A stretch of 64,000 nt of DNA from Muscardinus avellanarius (GCA_963383645.1 OY726572.1:67091738-67155737); one strand, 5' to 3'. Counted from the first letter of the stretch, positions 1-9,720 are shown. The notes: a model not told the origin generated them from the letters alone. Numbers and translations: made by a program.

Positions 1-120
1 TTGGAAACGGGATCTCACTAAGTTACTGAGACCCTCACTCATTTTCCAAGGCTGGCTTCGAACCTGTGATCCTATCTCAGTCTCCCAAGGTCTGGGATGA
101 CAGGCCTGAGTCACAGCACG
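1..120 (-). mobile_element. Dimeric SINE, minus, truncated by window edge
   Basis: Only the B1-like half is seen in reverse (ggatctcactaagttac ... cctcccaaggtctgggatga). The ID-like half lies outside the window. Confidence 0.7.
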
Positions 121-949
121 CTTCACATTGTCTTTTTATAGCCAGACCCACTGGCCTCTGCTCCTGCCTGCTGCTTAACTCCTGGTCACCACTAATTTGT
201 TCTCCATTTTTATAATTTTGTCATTTTTAAAATGTCACATAAACGAAATTATTCAGTAGGTTATCTTTGGGGGACTGGTTTATTTCACTCAACATAAGTC
301 TCAGGAGATTCATTCGGGTTGTTGTATATACCCATAGTTTTTATTTTGCTGAGTAATATTCTATGTTATGAACAGGCCACCGTTTATTTAACCATTCACC
401 TGTTAAAGAACTTCTAAGCTCTTTCCTGGGGTTATTATAAGTAAAGTTACTTTAAAAATTCTCAAAAAGATTTCTTCCTGAACTAAGTTTTCATTTCTAT
501 GGGGTAAATGCCCAGGAGAGCTATTGCGGAGTTTTATGGAATTTACAGGTTTGGCTTTTTTAAGAAACTGCTGAACTGTTTTCCAGAGTGGGAATACCCT
601 TTCACATATTATATCCCCACAAAATACTTGCTAGCATTTGATGTTGTCACAATTCTGAGAAGTTTATAAGTGATAGCTCAGTGTGACTTTAGTTTGATTT
701 CCTCTAACAACTAATGACACAAAATAGCTTTTCACTGACTTATTCACCACACGTATATCTGTTTCAGTAATTGTTTCTCCAGGTCATTTGTGTATTTCCT
801 ATTGAATTTTTTTTGGGGGGTGATGTTTTTACTGTTAAATTTTGAAAAATCTTTATATATTCTAAATAATAGATCTTTGCTGGATATGTGGTCTGGAAAT
901 ATTTTCAGCCATTATAGCTTACCTTTTCATCCTCTTTGAACTATCAGGG

Positions 950-1187
950 TTTGTTTGTTTGTTTGTTTGTTTGTTTGTTTGTTTTTCCGGTACTGGGGAT
1001 GGAACCCAGGAGCATTCTACCTCCAAGCTATACCCCAGACCTATTTTTTATTCATTATTTTGAAACAGGGCCTCACTGAGTTGCAAAGGGCCTCACTAGC
1101 TGAGGCTGTCTGCAAACCGCGATTCTCCTGTCTCAGCCTCCCAAATTAAAAGCATGAGATTAAAAGCATGCACCATCATGCCCAGCT
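950..1187 (-). mobile_element. Dimeric SINE, minus, preceded by a (TTTG)n stretch
   Basis: A (TTTG)n stretch at about 951-984 is the complement of the tail. Then come ggtactggggatggaaccc (reverse ID-like half with B box), the T-rich linker, and the reverse B1-like half ending catcatgcccagc. It splits the host antisense L1. Confidence 0.85.
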
Positions 1188-1695
1188 TAGAACTATCTTT
1201 TTAAACCAAAAATATTTTAATTTTGATGTAGTACAATATATAAACTTTTTATGGCTAGTACTTAGAGAATTCTAAGAAATCTCTACCTACTCACTAGAGA
1301 TATTCTCTTCTTTTTTTGAAAAGTTTTATAGATTTTATACATTTAGATTTAAATCCTTGACTTATTTTGTATAAAATATGAAAATTGGTTTTAAAAAATG
1401 TAACAATTGCCTCAAAGTACTTTTTTGGGGTCTATGGATTTTCAATTATTCCAACAGTCATTGTTGAGTCCATTTTCCAACTATGCCAAATATTTTTTGG
1501 TCTATTTCTGTATTCTTTACTCTGATCAATTGACACCTGTGATATTACCTACTTTTGATAACTGTACATAAATCTTAAAATTAAGTAATTTATCTCACTT
1601 TATTCTTCTTTTTTAAAAATTTATTTAAGCAATTGTAGTTCTTTTCCTTTGCATATAAATTTTAGAAAAATTTTGTCTATATATAAAAAATTCTT

Positions 1696-1968
1696 CCGCA
1701 CTTGGCCCCGACCGCGGGACTGTGGGCTGGTGCACGCAGGGCACCCTCAGGCGACCCCCTCCATCTGGAAGGCCTCCGAGGTCCGGGCACCTTGGCCCCA
1801 ACCCTGGGAAGGTGGGCGGGCACAAAGGGGCACTCTCAGGCGACCCTCCCCACCCGAAAGGCCTCGGAGGTCTGGGCCGAATGGCCCTGACCCCAGGACT
1901 GTGGGCAGGCGCGCGCCAGGCACCCTCAGGTGACCCCACCCCCACCTGGAAGGCCTCAGAGATGCAGG
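1696..1968 (+). repeat. Three tandem 89-92 bp GC-rich repeats
   Basis: Each copy carries caccctcagg or cactctcagg, then a C-rich run, then aaggcctc-gaggtc-ggg (third copy: aaggcctcagagatgcagg). Copies begin at 1696, 1788 and 1877. Many CpG sites remain, unlike the surrounding intron. Confidence 0.8.
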
Positions 1969-2252
1969 CCGACATCTGATCCAACCCACCCTGATCCTCT
2001 GAAGAAATTACCCCAAAGGTCGAATGCTACTATTGCGCATGCTTAGGAACACTGGACATTATGTGGTATGGGAAAGGAGCTTGGGAAAGATTTGAAATGG
2101 TGGAGGCAGTCACATTGGCAGCGGCAAGTACTCAGGGGAGGCAGAGATCTGACATAATACACCTGGAACTTTTGAAGAAATTACCTCAGACGCAGAATAC
2201 TACCACCATGCACCCTTGGGAACATGGGACAACCTGCTGGGTGAAGAGGGTG

Positions 2253-3330
2253 CTCAGATCGGAGCCTGCCGAGGGATGAGGCCAGTGCCGGGGCCAGCGA
2301 GGCCAGGATCGAAGCCTGCCGTGAGGCAAGGCAGGTGATGGGGCCTCCGAGGCCAGGATCGGAGCCGGTCGAGGGGTTAGGTCGGTGCCAGGGTCAGCGA
2401 GGCCAGGATCAGAGCCTGCTGTGAGGCAAGGCCACTACTGAGGCCTCTGAGGGCGGGATCTGAGCCTGCTGAAGGGTTAGGCCGGTTGGGTCAGCGAGGC
2501 GGGATTGGAGCCTGCTGTGAGGCAAGGCTGGTGCTGGGGCCTCCGAGGCCGAGATTGGAGCCTGCCAAGGGTTTAGACTGGTGCCCGGGCCAACAAGGCC
2601 GGGATCAGAGCCTACCATGAGGCAAGGCCAGTGCTGGGGCCTCCGAGGTCGGGATCGGAGCCAGCTGATGCGTTAGGCCAGTGCAAGAGCCAGAGAGGCC
2701 GGGATCGGAGCCTGCTGTGAGGCAAGGCCTGTGCTGAGGCCTCTGAGGCCAGGATCGGAGTCTGCTGAGGGGTTAGGCCAATGCCAGGGCCAGTGAGGCT
2801 GGGATCAGAGCCTGCCTTGAGGTATGGCCAGGCTGGGGCCTCTGAGGCAGGGAATGGCGCCAGCTGAGGGGTTAGGCCGTTGCCGGGGTCAGCAAGGTTG
2901 GGATCGGAGCCTGCCATGAGGCAAGACTGGTGCTAGGACCTACGAGGCCGGGATCAGACTCTGCCGAGTGGTAAGGCTGGTACCGGGGCCGGCAAGGCCG
3001 GGATCGGAAACGGCTGTGAGGCAAGGATGGAGCTGGGACTTACGAGACCAGGATAGGAGCCTGCCGAGGGGTTAGGCCGGTGCCAGGGTCAGTGAGGCCG
3101 GGATCGGAGCCTGTCATGACGCTAGGCCAGTACTAGGGCCTCTGAGGCTGGGAGAGGAGCCAGCCGAGGGGTTAGTTCAGTGCGGGGGTCAGTGAGGCCT
3201 GGATCGGGGCCTCCCATGAGGCAAGGCCAGTGCTGGAGCCAGCGAGGTCGGGATCAGAGGCATCCGGGTAGCCAGGCCACTACTGGGGCCGTCAAGAGTG
3301 GGATCGGAACTTGCAATGCGGCATGCACAG
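2253..3330 (+). repeat. VNTR with 50 bp monomers alternating as a 100 bp higher-order unit
   Basis: From 2281 the sequence breaks cleanly into 50 bp units. Units of type A end in gtgaggcaag and units of type B end in gaggggttag, and the two alternate for about 20 units. All share a core like gaggccgggatcggagcct. A few units are 46-49 bp. CpG sites are partly decayed to TG/CA, consistent with past methylation. Confidence 0.9.
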
Positions 3331-3740
3331 AGAAATAGCACAGAAAATGAAATCCAGATGTTTCCCCTAATTAGCAAGAACTAGGAGGAAAGGGGTAACA
3401 GGAGGAGATCGAGTAGTAGTAAGGGCCCTATTGAAAAGCAATTAAGGTGACCAATCAGAGGGGAGGGGATGGGGGAGGATGGAATCTCTTTAAAATTCAT
3501 GAGGTATATAAACAATTAAAGATAATCACCAATAAAAAAATTTTTAAAAATATTCCTTAATATTTTGTGAAATTATTAAAATCCATCTTTAAAATGATTA
3601 AATCCATCTTTCGACTTGGAGAAAATTGGTAACATTGCTGTGTGTTGAGTTTTCCAATCCATGAACACAGTATGCCTCAAAGTTTATTTGTGTCTTTGCT
3701 GACTTCATCTACCTGCATTTTGTACTTTTCTCTATTATTA

Positions 3741-3944
3741 TTTATTATTTATTTATTTATTTACTTGTTGTGGTAATAGGGATTGAACCCAAGAGGACTG
3801 CGCCTCTGAGCTATGCCTCAGAAGGTCTCATCAAGTTGTGGAGGGCCCCACTACTTAGCTGAGGCTGTCCTAGAACCTGCAATCCTCCTGTCTCAGCTTC
3901 CCAAGTACTGTATTATAGATGCATGACACCATGCCTACTCATTT
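3741..3944 (-). mobile_element. Dimeric SINE, minus, with ATTT-rich tail complement
   Basis: (TTTA)-rich run, gggattgaacccaagagg, T-rich linker absent or shortened, then the reverse B1-like half to gacaccatgcctac. Confidence 0.75.
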
Positions 3945-3998
3945 TGTAGTTTTCAACATAGATATTCTGTAGATTTTGTTTTTATTTAGAGAAATCAT

Positions 3999-4085
3999 AA
4001 TCCAGGTATTGTGGCACACACTTGTAATCCCAGTACGTGGGAGGCTAAGACAGTAGGATCACACAGCCTCAGCTACTTAGTGAGG
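3999..4085 (+). mobile_element. Truncated SINE, plus (B1-like half only)
   Basis: Starts ccaggtattgtggcacac, includes ggaggctaagacag, and stops abruptly at cttagtgagg, where a 48-base segment inverted relative to 3372-3419 is attached. Confidence 0.7.
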
Positions 4086-4133
4086 CTACTACTCGACCTC
4101 CTCCTGTTACCCCTTTCCTCCTAGTTCTTGCTA
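4086..4133 (-). repeat. 48-base inverted copy of part of the composite element 3' domain
   Basis: The segment is the reverse complement of 3372-3419 with 47 of 48 bases matching. Both edges are sharp. It sits between a truncated SINE and resumed host L1. Confidence 0.9.
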
Positions 4134-4239
4134 GTTTGTCAATTGTTAGAAGACATGTTTTGAAGTCTTCAATAAAAATTATGGGGTTGTCAGTTTTTCC
4201 TTGAAGCTTTATCGGGTTTTTATTGTTTTGGGTTTTGTT

Positions 4240-4474
4240 TTAGATATGTACACTCACACACACACACACGCACATGTACGCATGCACTAGGAATTGAATC
4301 CAGGGGCATTGCTCTGTACTACACCCCCAGCACTTAGCTATTTATTTTGAAACAGGGACTAACTAACTTGCTGATATTCTCAATAAGTTGCTGAGGCTGA
4401 CCTCAAACCTCCAAACCTCCTGTTTCAGCCTCCCAAGTACAGGGATTAAAGGCATGAGCCATCACGCTCAGCTT
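4240..4474 (-). mobile_element. Dimeric SINE, minus, with CA-rich flank
   Basis: Preceded by a (CA)n stretch at 4254-4269. The element reads aggaattgaatccagggg ... cctcccaagtacaggg ... catcacgctcagc. Host L1 resumes after it. Confidence 0.75.
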
Positions 4475-4523
4475 CTTACATCATATATTTTGCAGGCCTT
4501 TTGTTTGAGTCATACTCATTTAA

Positions 4524-4537
4524 GATTGTATGTCTTC
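4524..4537. repeat. Target-site duplication, left copy
   Basis: gattgtatgtcttc, identical to 7501-7514, marks the left edge of the 3 kb L1 insertion. Confidence 0.85.
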
Positions 4538-5522
4538 AGACTTCCAGGAAGATGGTGACGGAGAAAAGCGGGGCTTACGAGCCCCGCTAACAACCAATCT
4601 CTATTACCACAAAATCAGCGCCTTTCATAGCCAGAAAACACCATCAGCAGAGAAAAAAAAGGTAAATACCAGGGACAGAGAAAAAGAGGGCTAAAAAAAC
4701 TAGACACCAGTAAGAAACCAGACCGCAGTGCTGCAGCAGGAGCCGCGGTGTGGAGCCGCGCGGACGCCATCTTTCCTTCCAGCACCAGGCTCCAGAGAGA
4801 AGGGGAACTCAGAACAAAGCTCAGAACCAGAGAGGAGATACACTGGCCTCACGGCCGAGCACGCAGCAGCAGTGCCATACTGCTGGCAGCAGCGGCAACT
4901 TCACCGGACAGCACCAGATGAATGAACTCAACAGCCCACCAGGCTCCAGAGAGGAGCAGCAGACAGCGAGCCGAGGTGAGCTGCTGCGGAACAGCCGGGC
5001 GGGATTCAGCAGATTTTTTTGGCACAAGGAGCATCTAAAGCTCCCAGGGGCTGGGCTCAGCGCACCCTGCAGGGACTCAGAGTGGAGCTCAAAAACAGAG
5101 AAGAAATACGCCAGCCTCAGAGCCGAGGGCATGGCAGTGGCACCATATTTCCACCGGTGGCATCAGCAGCAAATTCACCAAGTCTACTACACCTCCATCG
5201 GCCACTCAACAACAGTGAGTGAAATTGCGGCCCTTAGAGGAGAAATCCCAGTACTGCGCTCCCAGGGACTTGACCCAGTGGGAGAGTGGCGGTGGCAGAG
5301 ATATCGCACTATAGTCACAACTCCTTGCAGGTGAACAACCAGTCTGGAACCCCCCATGGTCTAAAGCAGCCTCGATTGACTCCCTGGGTCTGAGACATTG
5401 CGATACAACCCAGTAAAGGAGTAGTGGTGACTGAGATACCACAGACTCGAGATCCAGAGCACCTTAAGTGAAGTCGTATTGACCCAGGGAAGAACCCAAA
5501 GAAGGCACAAACTTCCGAAATC
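4538..5522 (+). promoter_or_regulatory. L1 5' UTR with two diverged monomer-like repeats
   Basis: This is the upstream region of the L1 before the ORF1 ATG. Two related blocks about 270-280 bases apart (near 4815 and 5090) share agctca-aa-cagagaag/gagatac, then gcc-agcctca-gccgag and a cag-rich stretch. Rodent L1 promoters are often built from tandem monomers. Promoter function is inferred from position only. Confidence 0.5.
4750..5334 (+). other. 194-codon open frame inside the L1 5' UTR
   Basis: An uninterrupted frame from ATG at 4750, rich in Q, R, S and G, with no recognised domain. Its length partly reflects the high GC and low stop-codon density of the 5' UTR, and a 103-codon frame lies on the opposite strand over the same bases. 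It overlaps no host gene. It could be chance, or an upstream ORF in the L1 transcript. Confidence 0.3.
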
Positions 5523-6438
5523 ATGGGAAAGAGAAATAACAATGGAGCAGTGAATGCCCACAACCCCACAACATCAGAACCTGATAAAACAGAAATTCAG
5601 AGATTTCTAGAAGATCAAATCAGGAAAATAACTGCAGAAATAAAAGAAGTGTTTTGAAAAGAATTCAGAGAGACCCAAAAAGAGATAAAGGATGCAATTA
5701 ATGAAGTAAAGGGCTCAATTCAAAGTATAAACAACCGATTAGTACATGGAGAATAGAATCTCGCTCCTAGAAGATGATCACTCAAAAAATGAACGCATAG
5801 TTTCTAATTTAGAAAAAAAAAACCAACAGCAGGAATCTGACACTGAAGAAATATGGGCCCATTTTAAGAGAGCTAACCTAAAAATAATTGGAATAGAGGA
5901 GGGAAAAGAAGGTGAAACCAAAGAGATCAACAATCTCTTCGAGGAAGTAATAGCAGAAAATTTCCCAAACATAGAGCAAGAGGTTGATACACGGGTCCAG
6001 GAAACTTATAGAACTCCCTTTAGACAGGATCCGAGAAGAGGATCCCCACGCCACATAATTGTCAAAATGACCAATGTGGAAGCCAAGCAGAGAATCTTAA
6101 AGGCAACAAAAACAAAGGGCCAAGTGACATTCAGAGGCAAACCAATTAGAATCACTTCAGACTTCCCAAACCAAGTCATGAGAGCCAGAAGGGCTTGGAG
6201 TTACATATTCCAAACTCTGAAAGAAAACAACTTCCAGCCAAAACTGTCCTACCCAGCACAACTATCTATCAAATTAGATGAGGAAATAAGAAGCTTCCAT
6301 GACAAACAGAAACTGAAGGAATTTATGTCTTCAAAACCAGCGCTAGAGAAAATACTCAAAGAGATTAACTACAAAGAAGAAATAGGTAACACACACCAGA
6401 ACCAGAGAAACAAGAGTTTCCATCCAACAGTCAACTAA
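5523..6438 (+). pseudogene. L1 ORF1 (RNA-binding chaperone), broken
   Basis: L1 ORF1p is the trimeric RNA-binding protein of the L1 particle. Translation begins at ATG 5523 (MGKRNNNGA...). An in-frame TGA at 5655-5657 (codon 45) and a frameshift near 5745 break it. From 5746 a 230-codon frame continues with the coiled-coil end (MENRISLLEDDHSKNERI), the RRM-like part (ANLKIIGIEEGKEGE ... RHIIVKM) and the C-terminal domain (RITSDFPNQVMRARRAW), ending in a stop at 6436-6438. The long intact 3' two thirds suggests a fairly young insertion. It cannot make full ORF1p as it stands. Confidence 0.88.
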
Positions 6439-7200
6439 GATTGGTTATCTGTGTAGATTCATTATTTATGTTAGTCTTTTATCTATTTCTAAATTGTATT
6501 GTTTGCTTTTATTGTTATTAATTTTTAGGATTTCTAGTTGGAATATTAATATACCTTCAGAAATAGCATTTGGAAATATTTTATCTTATTCTATCAGTAA
6601 CTTTTAACTGTCTACATTATCTTTGGATATACAATTTTTTTTATTTTTTAGGGAGTTTGTATACTCTTCTGTTGCCTGTGCCTTTGAAATCATATCCAAG
6701 AAAACACTGCCAATTTCAATGTCGTGAGGTTTTTTGACCCAGATTTTCTTCTAAAAGTTTATAGTCTTAAGATTTATATTTAGGTCTTTTATCTATTTTG
6801 AGTTAATACTTGTATATGGGATTAGGTAAGGGTCCAATTTTATTCTTTTCCATGTAATTATTATTTTTCAACAATATTTAGTAAAATGATTATTTTTCCT
6901 CCACCAAATGTCTGTGGAAACCTTGTCAAAAATAACTTGACAATATATGGAAGAATTTATCTCTAGGCTTTTATTTAACTCCAATGGTTTATATATCTGC
7001 CTTTAGAACAGTACTATACTGTTTCAATTATTGTAGCTTTATAAGGTTTGAAATCAGAAAATATACATCTTCTAGCTTTGTTCTTTTTCAAGATCATTTT
7101 GTGTATCTAGAGTCCATAATCCATATTAGGATAGATTTTCTCTGAAAAATAAATAAATAAATGTATGATAGTTTCACCTAAAAAAAAAAAAGAAAAAAAT
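6439..7200 (-). mobile_element. Old antisense L1 fragment inside the younger L1
   Basis: AT-rich sequence with antisense L1 ORF2 phrases: ttctaaaagtttatagtctt, tattttgagttaatacttg, and attgtagctttataagg. It matches the same part of ORF2 as the host segment 1190-1695, but is a different copy. It ends near an A-rich stretch at 7147-7200. Confidence 0.6.
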
Positions 7201-7358
7201 ATTCTCTGGTAAGAAAGAAAGCAAAAAGAAATATTAAAATGTTATCTTTAAGTCATCAAAAGCTTGGTATCAGACAAATGAAACTGTTATGTGAGATTAT
7301 CATCGTTAATTTTGGATAAATTGCTATAATACTAGATGTCAACCACTAAGCCAAGCAT

Positions 7359-7403
7359 GGGAAGGAGGGATGGGGAGGGAACGGGGTGGGGATCGGGTAG
7401 GGG
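7359..7403 (+). promoter_or_regulatory. G-rich tract in L1 3' UTR, G-quadruplex candidate
   Basis: At least seven runs of three or four G separated by one to five bases (ggaggga, tggggaggga, acggggtgggg, atcgggtaggggc). L1 3' UTRs of several mammals carry such tracts. Folding is inferred. Confidence 0.6.
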
Positions 7404-7500
7404 CTAACTGGGCAATGTGTGCATGTATGTCTACAAAAGTTTTTTTATACCATTATGATGTATGAATACAGTGCACCAATAAAAAATAATAATAAAAAAT

Positions 7501-7514
7501 GATTGTATGTCTTC
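7501..7514. repeat. Target-site duplication, right copy
   Basis: gattgtatgtcttc, identical to 4524-4537. Host antisense L1 continues directly with ttgacaaatta. Confidence 0.85.
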
Positions 7515-7745
7515 TTGACAAATTAAGTCTTTAATCATTTAGAGTATCTTCATCTTATAATTATCTTTGCTCTAATGTCTAGTTCATTTAATATTAAAAG
7601 AAAATTCTGCTTTTGTTTAATAAATATTTGCATAGTATATTATCCCATTCATTTTACACTGCTTATATCATTGTTAATTCAGGAAATTTTCTTATATACA
7701 ACAAATAGTTGAGTCATACTTCTTCCCTTCATTTTGTGTTCTTTG

Positions 7746-8085
7746 TTGTTTGTTTGAAATAAGGCCTCACTATGTTGCATAGTTTGGTCTTGAAATCACA
7801 ATCATCATGCTGCCTCAACCTCCCAAGTAACTGGGATTATAATACACTATAACCGGCTGGGTGGTATTTTTTTTTTTTATAGCACTGGGGATTGAACCCA
7901 GGGGCATCCTACCTTTGATCTAGACCTCAACCCTATTTTTTCTTCTTTATTTTGAAACATGGTCTTGCGAAGCTGTGGAGAGTTTCAGTAAGTAGCTGAG
8001 GCTACTAGTCACAAGCCTGTGATTCTCCTTTCTCAGCCCCCCAAGTACTGGGATTACAAGCAGGCACCACAATGCCTGGCTTGGG
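7746..8085 (-). mobile_element. Two SINEs, minus: a B1-like monomer and a dimeric SINE
   Basis: 7746-7860 holds only a B1-like half (ggcctcactatgttgcatag ... cctcccaagtaactgggatt). 7862-8085 is a full dimeric copy (gcactggggattgaaccc ... accacaatgcctggctt). Confidence 0.75.
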
Positions 8086-8089
8086 CCTT

Positions 8090-8185
8090 TCTTCCTTCCT
8101 TCCTTCCTTTCTTCTTTTTTTCTTTCTTCCTTTCTTATGTGATACTAGGGATTGAACTCAGGGGCATTCTACCTCTTTTATTATA
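8090..8185 (-). repeat. TTCC/TTTC-rich run and ID-like SINE fragment
   Basis: Pyrimidine repeat (about 8090-8135) is followed by gatactagggattgaactc, the end of a reverse ID-like half, cut off at 8185. Confidence 0.65.
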
Positions 8186-8300
8186 AAAGCATTTTTATTG
8201 GTGCATTATAATTATATATCATGTGAGGTGTGACAGAAATATACATGCACATGGCACCCAGTGTGTTTCCCTATTATTTACAATGCTATTTTCATTTATT
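8186..8300 (-). mobile_element. Antisense L1 3' end fragment
   Basis: tttttattggtgcattataa followed by gtgacagaaatatacatgca is the reverse of the local L1 3' terminus (compare 49370 and 56375). Confidence 0.6.
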
Positions 8301-8309
8301 TGTATTTGG

Positions 8310-8556
8310 GGTTTTTTGTTTTGTTTTTTTTTTTATTGTTGTTGTGGTTTTTTTGTGGGTTTTTTTTTTTTTTTTTCTGTACTGGGGATGGAAGCCAGGG
8401 CCTTCTACCTCCGAGCTCTACCCCAGCCCTATTTTTAATTCTTTATGTTGAAACAGGGCCTCACACACAGCTGAGGCTGGCCAAGAACCGTCATCCTCTT
8501 GTCTCGGCCTCCCGAATGCTGGGATTTCAAGCGTGCCCACCATGCCCGGCTTGCAG
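8310..8556 (-). mobile_element. Dimeric SINE, minus, with long T-rich flank
   Basis: T/G-rich run 8310-8377, then gtactggggatggaagcc to caccatgcccggctt. Confidence 0.8.
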
Positions 8557-8759
8557 TATTCCTGCTTTTCTCTGTGCAGTGTTTCATGGCCACTCTCATA
8601 TTATACTGTGTATACTTAGCAGGACTGTCCTGTTGCCATTTTGACATTTTCAAGAAAGTGTAGAGACCTTACTTTAGTAAGTCTTTACTGCTCTTCATTT
8701 ATAATAAAACTGTCATCTGCATGTGCTGTTAAAACCAAATCAGAAAGTCCTGGCAAATA

Positions 8760-9720
8760 AAAATGCCACTTATAAAATAACAACTGCAGAATGTATATTC
8801 TTTTCAAGTGCACAGTGAATATTCACCAAACTATATTATATGCTGGGCCATGAAGAAAATCTCTATAAATTTCAAAGTGCTGAAATATACAGTGTGTTTT
8901 ATTTTAATTCAGTAGAAATCTATAAATCAATAACAAAAATATAATCAGATATCCCAGTTCTAAATTGTTTACAAAGAGAAGAATATTTATTTAGTTCCAT
9001 TTAAAAGATTTGTATAAGCTGGGCGTGGTGGCGCACGCTTGTAATCCCCGCACTTGGGAGGTGGAGACAGGAGGATTGCTCAGGTTCGAAGCCAGCCTCG
9101 CTGGCTTAAGAGACCCTGTTTCCAAATAAAATATAAAAAATAGGTCTGGGAGTGTAGCCCAGAGGTGGAAGGGTTTCATCCCCAGTTCTACACACACACA
9201 CACAAAAAGATTTGTATAAGAATAGCATAGCTCTAAACTAAAAGCAGCCCAATGTCCATAAATATATTCATGCTACTCCATGATAAGAGAAAACTACCAA
9301 TATATGCAACATGAATGACTCTTGAAATACACATATGAAACAAAAATATTTATTTTAGTAAATAAAATATAAGTATTTCATACATACAGCAAAAGAAAAT
9401 GACAGGCCCCAAACACCAGAAGAATGCCCACAATCAGTAATATTTTTTAAAAATGGAAGTGAAATTGACAATGTGGCATTTTTTTCCTACCAAAATGGCA
9501 AAAGAAAATAGACAGTGCGCAGTATTGTTGAGAACATAAGAAGACCACACACCCAAATTCTTTTTCTCAGGAATGCAAATAGTTATGACATTTCTGAGGG
9601 GTTACACATAAAAAGCTTAAAATGTTTATAGTCTCTAGTTCACTTTAACAATTTTACCTAAAGTATTAATCAGCTTACTGAGAGAAAAAAGGCACTCAAA
9701 ATATTTATAGCTCAAAGACC
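8760..9720 (+). mobile_element. Old sense L1 fragments split by a SINE
   Basis: tatgctgggccatgaagaaa at about 8840 and cagcccaatgtccataaata at about 9246 are worn L1 ORF2/3' UTR phrases. Divergence is high, and the interval 9350-9720 is only loosely L1-like. Confidence 0.5.
9016..9212 (+). mobile_element. SINE, plus, second subfamily (type B)
   Basis: Head gctgggcgtggtggcgcac. The second half reads gtctgggagtgtagcccag rather than ggctgggggtgtagctcag, and the copy ends in (CA)n and A-rich sequence. Confidence 0.8.

Larger units (their letters stand above)
1696..3545 (+). mobile_element. GC-rich composite element: 90 bp repeats, unique part, 50 bp VNTR, L1-like 3' end
   Basis: This block of about 1.85 kb interrupts AT-rich antisense L1. 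Its order is: three 89-92 bp repeats (1696-1787, 1788-1876, 1877-1968); a less repetitive part (1969-2252) with a diverged internal duplication around gaagaaattacc; about 21 monomers of 50 bp (2281-3330); a purine-rich 3' domain (3331-3530) containing taggaggaaaggggtaacag and ggggaggggatgggggagg; and an A-rich end after aatcaccaat. The 3' domain resembles the 3' UTRs of the local L1s, suggesting L1-driven mobilisation. An imperfect flanking duplication is possible (aaaaaattctt at 1685, aaaaatattcctt at 3546). The architecture resembles primate SVA but the sequence does not. It has no credible coding frame: the open frames in it are repeats of low-complexity codons. Confidence 0.6.
4538..7500 (+). 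mobile_element. L1 with 5' UTR, ORF1 and 3' UTR but no ORF2 (HAL1-like)
   Basis: Bounded by 14 bp perfect duplications. The left end, acttccaggaagatggtgacg, is a typical full-length L1 start, followed by about 985 bases of GC-richer 5' UTR, ORF1 (5523-6438), an AT-rich segment (6439-about 7200), a G-rich 3' UTR (7359-7403) and a tail caccaataaaaaataata. ORF2 (normally about 3.8 kb) is absent. The middle segment reads as old antisense L1. This recalls HAL1 (half-L1) elements, but whether this is a family or a single rearranged copy cannot be told here. Confidence 0.75.
121..7745 (-). mobile_element. Old antisense L1 serving as host of nested insertions
   Basis: Segments 121-950, 1188-1695, 3546-3740, 3945-3998, 4134-4280, 4475-4537 and 7501-7745 read in order as one ancient L1 in minus orientation, from the ORF2 end inward. 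Recognisable antisense ORF2 phrases are gagagctattgcggag, ctttgcatataaattttag, ttttccaatccatgaacac and gtcttcttgacaaatta. The gaps are filled by younger SINEs, the GC-rich composite element and the 3 kb L1. Continuity of the L1 text across the last of these is clear. Confidence 0.75.

Noticed and set aside
951..984. CRISPR-like regular repeats (TTTG, TTGC, AAT arrays)
   Set aside because: Simple microsatellites at SINE tails in a mammalian genome, with no spacers.
1625..2279. Overlapping open frames of 60-119 codons on both strands
   Set aside because: They lie in the GC-rich 90 bp repeats of the composite element. High GC explains the lack of stops, and no domain is visible.
2409..3377. Minus-strand frames with repeated SEAPALPHSRL-like peptides
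   Set aside because: They are direct translations of the 50 bp VNTR, with frame changes between blocks.
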